64,000 bases of DNA from Plutella xylostella. Taxonomy: Eukaryota; Arthropoda; Insecta; Lepidoptera; Plutellidae. Where the stretch lies: assembly GCF_932276165.1 (NCBI RefSeq), contig NC_064010.1:3286001-3350000 (forward strand). Reading direction: 5' to 3'. Of this stretch, positions 18,354 through 29,040 are shown piece after piece; within the stretch, counting starts at the first letter, position 1, and each line of letters begins with the position of its first letter. Under the pieces are notes generated by a model that saw nothing but the letters and a program-made list of their open reading frames with translations, ran no database searches and was not told the origin of the DNA. Made by a program: the position numbers and the translations under genes.

Positions 18354-18989
18354 GCCTATTTCAAGAGAAGCCTTTCTGTGACCCCAACCCTGTTCACGGG
18401 TCACCAGCTTATTATAATTGATGAATGGTCCATCGAATCGGATAAGAGTAATCGACTGTCCTTGAGGTTTGGGACGCGAAGGTTAGGTTTAGAAGACACT
18501 GGGTCCATTGCACAGTAATACATTCATTTACTTCAGGCTACAGGCCTATAATTTTTTAAAACACTGATGAATCTATTTTGATAATGGTCAATACTTAATT
18601 AGTTTACCTTTGACGACAAAATGGGGTGTTATAACTTTATTGTGTATGTGTATCTGTCTGTCGAAGCGTAGCTCACAAACAGCGGAACCGACTTTCGATC
18701 GAGTGTTTTAAGCCTTACTTAATAAAAATCGGCTTAGCCGTTCAAAATTTATGGGACTTTTTTAGTGTTGAATGTTGGGGGATTTTTATGTTGGTTAGGT
18801 TATAGACTTGTCTGAAATTTGCTCAAAGTACATCAGGTAGGTGGGCTGCCTGTAATGTTCAGGCCTCTATTCAGCTGAGATTGCACACAGGGGCGACTGA
18901 TAAGGAAACGTCAGACTCAAAGAGACTGTAATCATTGAATGCGCAAAATTACGTTTCAGCTGGTTCACAAGGCTTTCAGCATAATTCCA
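18354..18989. other. Mostly unassigned; one dispersed repeat fragment
   Basis: Around 18630-18735 the text TTTATTGTGTATGTGTATCT, GTCTGTCGAAGCGTAGCTCA and AACCGACTTTCGATCGAGTG looks like an old dispersed repeat, but I cannot place it. The rest shows nothing. Confidence 0.35.
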
Positions 18990-19308
18990 ACTATAATCAT
19001 TTAATGAAATGAATGAAATGAAATCGTTTATTTCGACGTAGAATGTTAGAATTAATAATAATAATGCAAGCTAGAGCTTTCATGGTGAAACAGACATTTG
19101 TTCTGTGTTTTCGTGATTTCTTTATGAACCTATTTATTGTATGCATTATAGGCTTTAACAGCTCTTTAAAATTAGAATGTTTGCCTTTAGAATCGACTAA
19201 ATTTTTAGTATAAAATTCGACTCTATGAGTGCTTCCGGTAATATATTTCTTCCCTGGCAAAATGTATAGCTTGACAGCTCTAAAATTTGAATTTGTTCCC
19301 TCAGTGAG
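18990..19308 (-). pseudogene. Probable LINE 3' end with TTTCATT tail
   Basis: A 109-codon open frame (19326-18997) has no motif I can name with confidence. It ends in a CATTTCATTCATTTCATT-type repeat after AAATAAACGATTTCA, as LINE 3' ends often do. The first codons overlap the end of the neighbouring MITE-I, so the true start is lost. Treat the LINE assignment as inference. Confidence 0.35.
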
Positions 19309-19309
19309 G

Positions 19310-19455
19310 TTACCATCGACGACCATTAGTCATTACCATCCTTCAGCGTCGCTCGCTTATAAAATCTAAACGTTACTTGTATGGATCTGACAGATGTTTC
19401 GCAGGCAAGCGACGCTGTTTAATATCGTTAATTGCTGATGTTCGGTGGTAGTAAG
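19310..19455. mobile_element. MITE-I
   Basis: The left end has TTACCATCGACGACCATTAG and CAGCGTCGCTCGCTT. The right end has CAAGCGACGCTG and GATGTTCGGTGGTAGTAA. These are imperfect inverted arms. A shorter relative is at 42410-42520, with the same GTTCGGTGGTGGTAA end. Confidence 0.55.
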
Positions 19456-19521
19456 CCCACAGTTTAGTCTCCCCAGGTTGTAGTACCTAACTGAATGGGT
19501 TACATAGTATTTTGAACTAGG

Positions 19522-19842
19522 TTATATTCTATTGTATTCTATTCTATTCTCTGTGGGGATGTAAGTACCTACACCTGGTTCGAGCGGAACCTTTGTGCAT
19601 ATCCCCAAGGTCTAAACTACCTTCCTAAGCTTGGACCATTTCCCACCACGCTTGTCCACTGCGGGTTGGTGGGTTCACATAATATCTAGATGTGCTAAAT
19701 CTACATATGCAGGTTTCCTCACGATGTTTTCCTTCACCGTAAGAGCGATGATATACATTGTACTTAAATTCAAAGAACTCATTGTTACATTTCAGCGCCG
19801 GGATTCGAACCCGCATCTCTGGCGACTGAGCTTCCACCGCTC
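19522..19842 (-). mobile_element. SINE-B, complete, with 11-bp target duplication
   Basis: On the minus strand it runs: GCGCCAGAGATGCGGGTTCG-type head, GAATCCCGGCGCTG, the core TCTTACGGTGAAGGAAAACA, GGACAAGCGTGGTGGGAAAT, CCTTGGGGATATGCACAAAG, then an (AGAAT) repeat tail. TTTGAACTAGG flanks it at 19511-19521 and 19843-19853. The tail sits at the low-coordinate end. Confidence 0.9.
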
Positions 19843-20014
19843 TTTGAACTAGGCTCGTGATGGCAGTGAATACTTTGTCTATATGTAAATGAGCACCGCA
19901 TCAATTTGTTCAGCCACTATGTCTACCGGCACGCGCGCCGGCACATGTGACATTACATGTGTCATATTGGGCCACGAAATGTCACTAGATATGTGTGAAA
20001 TGTCACGAAATATA

Positions 20015-20220
20015 CAGTTAGACAAACTTATCTGTTCCGATGAGAGCGAACTAAATTGATCCATATCTCATTATTTACTAATGAATAACATATTGATATA
20101 GATTAGATGAGTTTATTGAAACCACAAGAGTGAATTACCACTACTGGCAAACTTAAAATCTTATAGAATGAAGAAATATTTCACATTTACGTGAGCTGTC
20201 ACCGGAACTTTGTGGCACTG
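20015..20220 (-). mobile_element. MITE-E, TA-flanked
   Basis: Inverted ends CAGTTAGACAAACTTATCTG and CACCGGAACTTTGTGGCACTG are flanked by TA (20013-20014 and 20221-20222). The interior AACCACAAGAGTGAATTACC and TAATGAATAACATATTG aligns with 34397-34611 and 57806-58018 in the opposite orientation. Confidence 0.8.
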
Positions 20221-20224
20221 TACT

Positions 20225-20310
20225 CCGTTTCACCTTTGAAAGTTTTCCTGTTCGAATTCAGGGACAACAAGTAGCCTATGTGTTAATCAAGAGTATCAGC
20301 TTCTTTCTAC
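20225..20310 (-). mobile_element. Possible old Helitron-like remnant
   Basis: AAGTTTTCCTGTTCGAATTC, AGGGACAACAAGTAGCCTATG and GTATCAGCTT parallel the minus-strand element at 36938-37089. The termini are gone. Confidence 0.35.
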
Positions 20311-20942
20311 ATACTTAATTCTGTACAACGATATTTAATACGAACTAGATGGCATTACCATCTTGTTCGTATATTGTGAATCTAAGGTCTGTGTCATTGT
20401 AGTAACTTACTAACTTTCAGCAACACTTTAGGCAGGCGTAACTTTTAAGTTGTTTAAAACATTTGATTGCAAGTCTCCTCTTGAAATCGGCGAACGAATA
20501 TTAATAATGGCATAATGTATGTATGTACCTAAATCATTTTTAAAATAACAAACATGTGTCATGGGTACCTTTGGGTCGGGTGTGTTTCGGGGTGATATTT
20601 TTGACTTTAATACTTGTAGTTTAAGTATAAAGTTTATCAAATAACAAACATGTTATCAAAGTGTAATGGCCCCACCCTTGTACGTGACAAGAAACGGAAA
20701 CACAGCTTTCAGAGTCCCGTAAATTGAGGCTTCTCTTGTCCCTTAGCGAATTGTCGTGCCATCCCTCTCTGACTTTAGTAGCCCCGAATGTTTGTCCCTT
20801 TCTCGTTTATTTTTTAAATGTATTAAAGGTCACAGTGTGAAACGTGAAGTTTTAACTTTATAGATGACCCTTTTTGGGTTCATGTGGGATTCATTTGTTT
20901 TTAAACATATAGTAGGTAGATTAGATTTTGGGGTTGTTTTGT
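20311..20942. other. Unassigned DNA with a short hairpin
   Basis: ATACGAACTAGATGG...CCATCTTGTTCGTAT (about 20338-20371) is an imperfect hairpin. The phrase CATCTTGTTCGTATATTGT recurs near 42088. Nothing else is recognised. Confidence 0.35.
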
Positions 20943-20945
20943 TTA

Positions 20946-21096
20946 GTGCCTATTTCTCCATAGTTGGTTATCTAATCGACCAGGGATTGATTATCAATTA
21001 TTATCCGTCATCTCCATATAAAATTCTTGACAGATGTGTCAAAATTCAACCACTAATACCTGGTTATGGTTTAACCGACTATGGAGAAATTGGCAC
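20946..21096. mobile_element. MITE-F, complete, TTA-flanked
   Basis: The ends GTGCCTATTTCTCCATAGTT and CTATGGAGAAATTGGCAC are inverted. TTA lies on both sides (20943-20945 and 21097-21099). A 3-bp TTA duplication is the PIF/Harbinger-type signature. Other copies are at 15540 and 48992. Confidence 0.8.
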
Positions 21097-21099
21097 TTA

Positions 21100-21908
21100 G
21101 TTGTCCAGTGGGGTGCATGAAAAGAGCCTCCTCGAGTGAAGCATCATCCGCATCTTATACAGGATGGTTAATTTTACGTGTTACCAAAACGCGTAGTAAC
21201 ATAAGGATGTTTAGAATACCCCAGTCGTTATGACCCTACCCTATATACGTTAGGTGCACCCGTGGCAGTCAGTGACAACGATTTTCGAACTCAAATTGTA
21301 TTGAATTTGACACTAATTACTATAAATGTTGCATCGTTTTGAGTGGTGTTTGTCACCGACACTTTTAAAACAATAAGTCAGGATTTCAATAAAGTCACCA
21401 GCTGTCATCTTGGGCTATGTAAATTCTGGAAACTTTGGAAAAAACATCGGTTTTTCAAGCCACTTTTCGCCACTCAACATTTCCCCAATTTGCATGCCAA
21501 TGCTAATAGAATGTTAAACTTTTCACAAATTCCCCGTCCGCACTCGCATTGATTAGACAGACGTATTTCCTGAATTTGAAAGTATAATTTTCGCCCCTAG
21601 GTCCGGAAGTACGGTGTCTGATTTGTGTGCGAAGTTTCCTTGAGTTTCGCACGATTTAAAGTAAGTATTTCTTGAGGTTTTTTAACACTTACAGTGCGCC
21701 AAATAATTTTAGAAACATGAATGGATAATTAGATATGTACTGAATCATTAATATTCTTAGCTAATGTTATGCTATTTAATTATATGATAATTATTATGAT
21801 GATAATTATTCTATACTCAAATTAACCTATTCTATAGTCGAATCATAGTGCATGATGTGACCACCTCTTACCTACCAGTACCTATATGCCAAAGAAAGAA
21901 GGAAAATA
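21100..21908. other. Unassigned DNA
   Basis: An ~800-bp stretch with no repeat seen elsewhere in the window. A 69-codon open frame at 21343 has no motif. Confidence 0.4.
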
Positions 21909-22107
21909 TCCTAACTATAATATTATAAATTCGAAAGTCTGCCTGTCTGTTACTCTTTCACGTCAAAACTACTTAACGGATTTGAATGAAATTTGGAATA
22001 CAAATACATGTGGTCTAGACCCTGAGAAAGAACATAGGCTCCTTTTTATCCCGGGATTCCCACGGTAAAACTTTTTAAAGCGAAGCGAAGCTCGCGGGAA
22101 CAGCTAG
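21909..22107 (+). mobile_element. Helitron-like nonautonomous element
   Basis: TCCTAACTATAATATTATAA start, short CTGT repeat, TTTCACGTCAAAACTACTTA, and GGAACAGCTAG end. Flanked by A (21908) and T (22108). The CTGT microsatellite is only about three units long. Confidence 0.75.
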
Positions 22108-22466
22108 TATAATATATATATAAAAGCAAAGAACAACATTGGAATTTGATATTCTATGAAGGTCAAGAGAGATTATTAAATTTCAAATAAACTCTTAAAC
22201 TAAATGAGGCTAAAGGGGTCATCGGTACTTAAATGTTCAAACAAGAGAGTAATATCGAAATACGGCATCATTAAATTTAACTACTGGCAACACATAAAAT
22301 CGCTACAGCATAAATCCACCCCTTTGTGCTAAGTAATACCTTACTCTGGCTATACAAAGACAATACAGGATTTAGTCCAGTTAGGACGACTATTTTAAAC
22401 CATTGTCTAGGGCAGATTTTTCCATTATTATTATCAGATAAGTAATAAAATGTTTCTTAATGTAGA
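22108..22466. other. Unassigned DNA
   Basis: Nothing recognisable between the Helitron-like element and the SINE. Confidence 0.4.
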
Positions 22467-22752
22467 CGACCGAATGGCGCAGTGGTTAGTAGACGACCGA
22501 ATGGCGTAGTGGTTAGTGACCCTGACTACTGAGCCGATGGTCCCGGGTTCGATTCCCGGCTGGGGCAGATATTTGTTTGAACACAGATATTTGTGCTCGG
22601 GTCTTGGATGTGCCCGTAAAATGGCAATAGGCCCGCCCCCTATTACATTGGGACTAACATAACGCTCTGGCGAAAAGTGGGTGCTGCAATGCACCTCTGC
22701 CTACCCCGCAAGGGAGTACATTAGTACAAGACGTGAGTGTGAGTGTGTGTGT
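22467..22752 (+). mobile_element. SINE-A with duplicated head
   Basis: The first 27 bp (GACGACCGAATGGCGCAGTG + GTTAGTA) are followed at once by a complete SINE-A starting GACGACCGAATGGCGTAGTG. B box GGTTCGATTCC, full body and a GTGAGTGTGTGTG tail follow. The two head copies differ at C/T in GCGCAG/GCGTAG. No clean target duplication was found. Confidence 0.85.
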
Positions 22753-22984
22753 AATAAATGTTATTTGAGGAATAATGTGTGTATAAATAATTGTTTTAAG
22801 GCGCGATAGCAGAGCTTTAAGAGCTTTAAATGGAACATAAATAGTCTGTTTTTAACAAAAGCTTTGAAAAATTGATTAATAAATCTACAAGCAACGCTTA
22901 GTAACACAGTATAGTAAGACGAGAGGAAGTGACTAGGAGAATCATTATACATAGACAATAATATTTGCAATTTGGAAAATTAAA

Positions 22985-23050
22985 AAAAAACGGCGATACG
23001 GATCGTGACTTTTCACGTGAGTACAAATGTACTGCAAAAAGTAGGTAAGT
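22985..23050 (+). mobile_element. SINE-C tail fragment
   Basis: ACGGCGATACGGATCGTGAC, TCACGTGAGTACAAATGTAC and GCAAAAAGTAGGT match the late part of SINE-C (compare 46665 and 26575). Confidence 0.45.
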
Positions 23051-23389
23051 ATACTCAATTGCATATTTTATTCGGGACTTTTTAACAGTATTTCCGCTTA
23101 GTATATTTACCCGTTTCTTAACATCCTGTATAAAGTATAGTTGTTTGTATACTTTGGGAGGCTCCTTTCGAACAAACCTACTACGGCCTTAGAACGAGGC
23201 CCCATTTGTGCTTTGCGTTGACGCCGACGCGACGCAATGCAGCGCAACGCACCAATAGGGCCTCATTCTTACTCACTCTCGTTAAGTTTTACATTCATTT
23301 TATTGTGTTTTCAAATACTTAGCACAAAATTAAAGTTTAACACACTGCGTAGTAAATTTCAATGTGACTCTCTCTACAATTTTATTATA
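23051..23389. other. Unassigned DNA
   Basis: A CG-rich patch (GACGCCGACGCGACGCAATG near 23220) stands out from the AT-rich context but forms no repeat I can define. Confidence 0.35.
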
Positions 23390-25038
23390 CAGGGTGTCCC
23401 AAAAGTCAACGTCATCCCTTAAAGAGCTGATAGGTCAGCTCATGAGAGGCCAGAATATCACAATATGACCTTAGTAAAAACTCGATAATTTTCGAGATAT
23501 TGACACTTTTATAAATTTGCTGAAAATCGACATCTTGGATCAGTTTTTTGCGTGCCGCCGGTACAAAAATCCATATTGTTAGAATTTGTTTGGTGTTGCA
23601 TCACCCTGTACAGCCATGCTATTGATCGCAGTCAAAAAAAAATATCGAGTAAAGCTGTATGTTTAAAAAAAACACGGTTTTCAATGTCATAAAAGGTAAT
23701 CGTATTTTTTTATAAACAACTTTGACTCTACATACTGAAAAAAAAATATACGACGCAAACCTGGCACCTTATTTGAAAAGATTGCTCATTTAATGCAGTT
23801 TTCAAAATGGTATGAAACGTTGCTATTGTTTCAATTAAAAAAAAGTTATTGCTATTTTAGTACAAAACGACCTCGATGTAAAATTGTTTGAAGGAAATTT
23901 ATCTGACTGAATTTATTAAGGGTAAGTCATGTTGGAATGAGTAAAAGTAAAATAGGTGGTGTGGCCGGGAGTGGGAAAAGAGACAACGTTGTCACAGTTA
24001 ATAAAAAAACGCATTTTGAGTATCTTTTTCGAAAAAAGTGGACTATAGCAACTCCACATTCCCCATAAATGTAGCGCATGGTAACATACATTCCTGAGTA
24101 GTACAAATGTGTGATATTGTACAAGTAAAACTGCTTACACATGTACATTGTACACCCACAGTATCCAAAAAAGGGACAGATCAGTTTGTCATTAACATTA
24201 CCTCTAATTACTTGTTATTATTTTAAAGTTATTGTTAAACAAAACCAAACTCTCAAAATTATGATTATGACCATTAATGAGTATTATTTTTTGCTGATTA
24301 TGTACTTAATATAATAATGTGGTGTTATAATTTTGAGGAATAAAAATAAAAGTCAATAAAGGTTTTTTTTTTCAAATAAGGTTTAAAAAACGCAAAATTG
24401 TTTTATAAGAGTTTGGTAAGTTTTTTCTTAGCTATTTTTGCGTCATCTATGTTGCCACGGCTGACCCCGCAACCTATTTTACTTTTACTCATTCCAACAT
24501 GACTTACCCTTAATAAATTCAGTCAGATAAATTTCCTTCAAACAATTTTACATCGAGGTCGTTTTGTACTAAAATAGCAATAACTTTTTTTTAATTGAAA
24601 CAATAGCAACGTTTCATACCATTTTGGAAACTGCATTAAATGAGCAATCTTTTCAAATAAGGTGCCAGGTTTGCGTGGTATATTTTTTTTACAGTATGTA
24701 GAGTCAAAGTTGTTTATAAAAAAATACGATTACCTTTTATGTCTTTGAAAACCGTGTTTTTTTTAAACATACAGCATTACTCGATATTTTTTTTGACTGC
24801 GATCAATAGCAGGGCTATACAGGATGATGCAACACCAAACAAATTCTAACAATATGGATTTTTGTACCGGTGGCACGCAAAAAACTGATCCAAGGTGTCG
24901 ATTTTCAGCAAATTTATAAAAGTGTCAATATCTCGAAAATTATCGAGTTTTTACTAAGGTCATATTGTGATATTCTGGCCTCTTATGAGCTGACCTATCA
25001 GCCCTTTAAGGGATGACGTTGACTTTTGGGACACCCTG
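23390..25038. mobile_element. TA-flanked element with ~568-bp terminal inverted repeats
   Basis: The left arm 23390-23957 begins CAGGGTGTCCCAAAAGTCAA and ends GTAAAAGTAAAATAGGT. The right arm 24472-25038 is its inverse with only scattered differences. TA lies at both borders (23388-23389 and 25039-25040). A 514-bp centre (23958-24471) has no recognisable protein. TA plus CAGGG-type ends suggests a Tc1/mariner-related foldback. It is also the largest inverted repeat in the window, so its transcript could form a long double-stranded stem. Confidence 0.85.
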
Positions 25039-25046
25039 TATATTTA

Positions 25047-25465
25047 AGTCTACTTTTAATCTCAGATACTAAATTGATAGATTCTGAACGGTTCGTCAAC
25101 AGGCGAATGTCCCGCGATTAACTGCCAGTTTTAATACATTTATCGATAGCTAACAGTTACTATCATACGATTTTAAAACATAAAAAGTTGCATTCTGTCA
25201 AAGTCGTATGAAAGTACCTGTCAGCTATGATGATCCACTATTCCCCGGCCGGGGCACTTTTGTATGGAATAATTCATACCCGACCGTGGGTCAGCCGTGC
25301 TTCATACAAAAGTGCCCTGGCCGGGGCTGGGTCGAGACACGGTGTAGCTTGAATCATCCTTTAGTGAAACTGGCAGTAAGTGACTTATCGTTCTAATCGC
25401 GGGACAATCGACTGTTGACGAACCGTTCAGAATCTGTCAATTTAGTATCAGACAAAAAACAGACT
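25047..25465. mobile_element. MITE-B, long form, TTA-flanked, with nested hairpin
   Basis: Arms AGTCTACTTTTAATCTCAGA and ATCTGTCAATTTAGTATCAG...CAGACT are inverted, continuing through GATTCTGAACGGTTCGTCAA and TCCCGCGATTA. TTA lies at 25044-25046 and 25466-25468. It starts eight bases after the 23390 element ends. A GC-rich palindrome sits in its middle (25243-25327). Confidence 0.75.
25243..25327. mobile_element. GC-rich palindrome nested in MITE-B
   Basis: CCCCGGCCGGGGCACTTTTG (TATGGA) and (TTCATA)CAAAAGTGCCCTGGCCGGGG are inverted around ATTCATACCCGACCGTGGGT. It is absent from the related element at 52667-52948, so it is probably a separate insertion. Confidence 0.6.
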
Positions 25466-25950
25466 TTAATTTATTCATTTATTTGTAAGTTTGAAGAACT
25501 CTCATCTCATAATTTGATGAATACTAGATGCCATAAGATACGTTGTAAGTATGTCAAACGACTCTCCTAAACCTGCGCACGTTAAACCTTTATCACCCGG
25601 GGATAAAAACACACTAGCTATATCAATAAAAAGGTTACACTATTACAGACAGTGGGCAGTAAAAAAAGAATAAATCCAATTTCCACCTGTCAAAATGGCG
25701 GACCTTTGACGGACCTCAATTTCCCGCGCAATTGGACCTCCGTGTGATGACGTCATTCAACATGGCGACCGGGGGTCAATGTAGCTTACGAAAATGTTAC
25801 TCCACTAGTGTATTCTTCATTAATGTATCATTTATGTATTTATTTATTTATTACAGATACATCAACAGCATACATATTATTATTGTTTTAAAAGATACAT
25901 TGAAAGAAGGTCTTACATCTAATACGATTGGCCTATGAGGTAGTTACTAG
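25466..25950. other. Unassigned DNA
   Basis: No repeat or gene recognised. Short open frames have no motif. Confidence 0.4.
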
Positions 25951-26022
25951 TTAACTGTATTTTTCTACAATTTATTGTATTGTTTATAGCCAATACAATA
26001 AATTATAGAAAAATACAGTTAA
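25951..26022. repeat. 32-bp-stem hairpin
   Basis: TTAACTGTATTTTTCTACAA (TTTATTGTATTG), an 8-base spacer TTTATAGC, then the inverse with one mismatch. It could be a minimal foldback MITE. Confidence 0.75.
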
Positions 26023-26565
26023 GCTGTTGGAGGAAACTCTCTTTTTTTAACATTATTATTGACGTTGGTATAAATTTAATTTATGAAAGATTAGGATTAA
26101 AAAGGATTGAAAATGAAAACAAAAGGTTTCGAAGCGCTAACGCTAAGACTTTAACCCTCAAATTCATAGACCGTATTGTAAATTTACAACCACGTTAAAA
26201 TTGACTTCGAAACACACGAGTTTCTACTCTTTGCGTCAGTCAAAAAGTTGAAATTCGTATATCATAACGTAAATTTTAAGCCTATTGTAAAGTGTCAAAA
26301 CGCTCTATAAATTTGGGGGTAAAACTAAGACTTTATCGCGTTGTGTTAAGCTTATTATTGCGAGACAAAGCTGGGTGGTTTGTTTTTTGTGATGCTAGAG
26401 TAATACTCCTGGATAGAACGTGCGAAGGGAGCTTCGGGGATTTCCCGGAAAAAATAGTAGTTCGCCTTACATTTTAATTGTAACGGGTAAATCCCACATA
26501 TAACATTATAAAAAATGTGAATCAAATATTATATTTTGATGATGGCAAACACATTACTTGATACG
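26023..26565. other. Unassigned DNA
   Basis: Two open frames of 61-72 codons lie here without any motif. I see no repeats. Confidence 0.4.
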
Positions 26566-26665
26566 GCTGACATGACGATCTGTCACGTGAGTACAATGTA
26601 GGTAAGGTACAGCGAAAAGTGGGTGTCTCGACTCGTGTGCGACTCACTTTTAACTACGCTTTCGG
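26566..26665 (+). mobile_element. SINE-C tail fragment
   Basis: GATCTGTCACGTGAGTACAA, CAGCGAAAAGTGGGTGTCTC and CTACGCTTTCGGGGATAATT match the SINE-C 3' region at 32580-32680 read on the other strand. Confidence 0.55.
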
Positions 26666-27625
26666 GGATAATTTGATTTATTTATTATTGACTGAAAAAA
26701 ATAATTGCACATTAAGTATGTACACTTTCGGAGTTTTTATGCGTATGAGCAAATAGAAAATGTCAGTGTCCGACTGTCCGCTTTTAGCATTAAGTCCACC
26801 TTTTGTACACTTATATCTCATATTTGTGGAATAAAGTATTAAATAAATAAATAAATAGACTTTCAGTCTGTTACCGCCTCCACATTTGCTTGATAAGTTT
26901 CACCACAACTTTTTGAGGAAAGTCTGTAAAAACTGGACAAAGATCTTGATAAAACTTTAGGAATAACGACCCTTTTATTTATTATTCCGAGCCGGGAGGT
27001 TGAAAACAAAGCCATTCTGAACTCCTATACAATATAGGTATAAAGACCTAAATATTTAAGGGTTCTATAACACTATGAAGGAAGAGAAACCATTTATGGT
27101 TCAGCTTGTAAATTAAAAAGTACAAAAAGGGCTTTAGACAATTTTAACATAATTTATGAGAGTTGTGGTGCAAAATATACTACGAGTACTTAAACAATAC
27201 ATACACTATTAAGTGTGTGTTTGTGTGTTCAGATGACAGATTTATGTACTTTATTAGCATTATCGGGCCTCTAATAACTATTAATTTATTTCTAGGTAGT
27301 CACAATATAAACAAACGGCCAACACGAAACCACCAGTAAATTTTATAAAACTCTGCCTGTGAAGGAAATTGCATAAGGAATCAACAAAAGGACCAACTCT
27401 TGACCGCTTCAAGTCGAAACCAGGCGCACAATAAACTCTCAGTACAATAATACCGCAATATAAATTGCTCTGGAACTCCCATTGTTCAGTTTCCGAAGAA
27501 ATGCTATCGGCGAGGTTCTAGCAAAACAAATGAAGGCTAGTCGGTCGATTGACGTTTCGTTGTTTTGATAGTAGCCGGGGCTCAGAATAATTACTTCATC
27601 AGAAGACAATGAACCTCTGTTCCAT
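26666..27625. other. Unassigned AT-rich DNA
   Basis: ACAATTTTAACATAATTTAT near 27139 recurs near 37909 next to a LINE tail, so part of this may be old LINE sequence. Nothing else is placed. Confidence 0.35.
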
Positions 27626-27858
27626 CCAAAGGTTGTCAGGTAGAGATTGCTATAAGAAATAAGGCAGCCTTTTTGTACTGTTTTTAAGTTTTAAGATTTA
27701 TTTTGTACTAGCTGTTCCCGCGCGCTTCGCATCGCCTTATAAAGTTTTCCCGTGGGAATTCCGGGATAAAAAGTAGCCTATGTTCTTTCCCAGGGTCTAG
27801 ACCGTATGTATACCAAATTTCATTCAAATCCGTTCAGTAGTTTTGGCGTGAAAGAGTA

Positions 27859-27909
<51 letters not shown>

Positions 27910-28000
27910 CAGTTACTTTCGCATTTATAATATTAGTTAGGATTAGGATTTTTTGTCTGTTTTTGGTGCAAATAAAGAGGATTGTATTGTATTGTGAACC
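27626..28000 (+). mobile_element. CR1/Jockey-type LINE tail split by a Helitron-like element
   Basis: CATCCAAAGGTTGTCAGGTA, GAGATTGCTATAAGAAATAA and GGCAGCCTTTTTGTACTG form the left half. TTTTTGGTGCAAATAAAGAG and a TTGTATTGTATTG tail form the right half. The insertion occupies 27708-27942. Confidence 0.7.
27708..27942 (-). mobile_element. Helitron-like element with expanded CAGA microsatellite
   Basis: On the minus strand it starts TCCTAACTAATATTATAAAT and ends CGGGAACAGCTAG. The flanks are A (27707) and T (27943) on the plus strand. Its CAGA/TCTG tract of about 17 units is the longest in the window and explains its extra length. Confidence 0.8.
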
Positions 28001-28016
28001 AAAGGCATTGATACAA

Positions 28017-28079
28017 GATCGATCCAGGGACCTTCGGCGTAGCAGTCAGGGTCATTAACCACTACACTATTCGCTCGTC
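28017..28079 (-). mobile_element. SINE-A2-type head fragment
   Basis: On the minus strand it reads GACGAGCGAATAGTGTAGTG, then GACTGCTACGCCGAAGGTCC. The B box is degraded and the body is missing. Confidence 0.6.
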
Positions 28080-28865
28080 AAAATGTTGTGTTATGCTTAT
28101 GCGTCAGTGTTTGAACGCGTTAAGTTTAAATTGTCTTGTTGTTATAGGAGGTGCTCTTTGCTTGTCTAACATTATGTAGATGCTCAGACATTTCTGTACT
28201 CGCTAAAACAACCAAGTTCGCTAACAATTTAATTAAACTGCGCCGAAGAAAATTTACAGAGTGAGTAGAGGAAGGCAGGAAGTTTTTACAACAATATTTA
28301 GCTAACATGTTAGATAAATATAATTATAATAAATTTAATGCACATGGGACTTCACAAAAAAATATGCATTTCAACAGTAAAAAGGCCCGTGACCAACGAA
28401 GTTTCTATGGAGAACCAACTACTAAAACTTCCTTTATAAAAAACATATTATTATATTGTAACCATTGTGGAAGAGCGGAGCCTCCTGATACAGGTATTGT
28501 TTACTTAAAAGGAGACTCCATTTACTTGTAATTTTTAAGATTATGTTGTTAAAGGAAATATAATTATAATTTTATATTTTTTGTATTGTATCCAAATATT
28601 TTCGTCGCGAATTTTCAAATACACTTTACAGCTAACAGCTTACACTTTTTAAAAGTAAGTAGAATGTTAACAATAAGACTAACTTTAATCACTTTTCCAT
28701 CACAATGAAATGCAATGCATGTTTAAGTACCAAAGTATTTATCAAAGTAAAAAGTTACATTACACATTAGAGTTCACTTTCATACTTTTAAATTAAAAGT
28801 CTGTGGATAAAAGAAGATGCAAAAAATAATGGAACGTAGTAAGTAAATAGGTATGTATATATATT
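28080..28865. other. Unassigned DNA
   Basis: Two open frames meet head to head near 28307 without any domain. No repeat recognised. Confidence 0.4.
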
Positions 28866-28958
28866 TATACTTTTATTACACAATTTACAAAAGTAGATGT
28901 ACAATCAGGTGGACTTAATGCTAAGAGTAGTATCTACCAGTCAACCTGCAGGAGGTTC
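28866..28958 (-). mobile_element. CR1/Jockey-type LINE 3' tail
   Basis: On the minus strand it reads CCTGCAGGTTGACTGG, then CATTAAGTCCACCTGATTGT and a TGTGTAATAAAAG end. It aligns with the tail at 62735-62850. Confidence 0.7.
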
Positions 28959-29040
28959 AAGTATATGAGTGGTTACGGTCATTGAATCGTGAACCTATTT
29001 ATTAATGTACCTATTTATTAATGTACCTATTTAATAAATC

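Noticed and set aside
25048..25470. MITE-B end as part of the 23390 element
   Set aside because: The two elements are only eight bases apart but have separate ends and separate flanks (TA versus TTA).
27850..27910. CAGA microsatellite as an independent feature
   Set aside because: It is the internal tract of the Helitron-like element and occurs at the same place in every copy.
28307..28531. 74-codon frame with CNHCG as a zinc-finger gene
   Set aside because: A single CxxC pair without further structure in AT-rich DNA. No start context, splice evidence or repeat of the motif.
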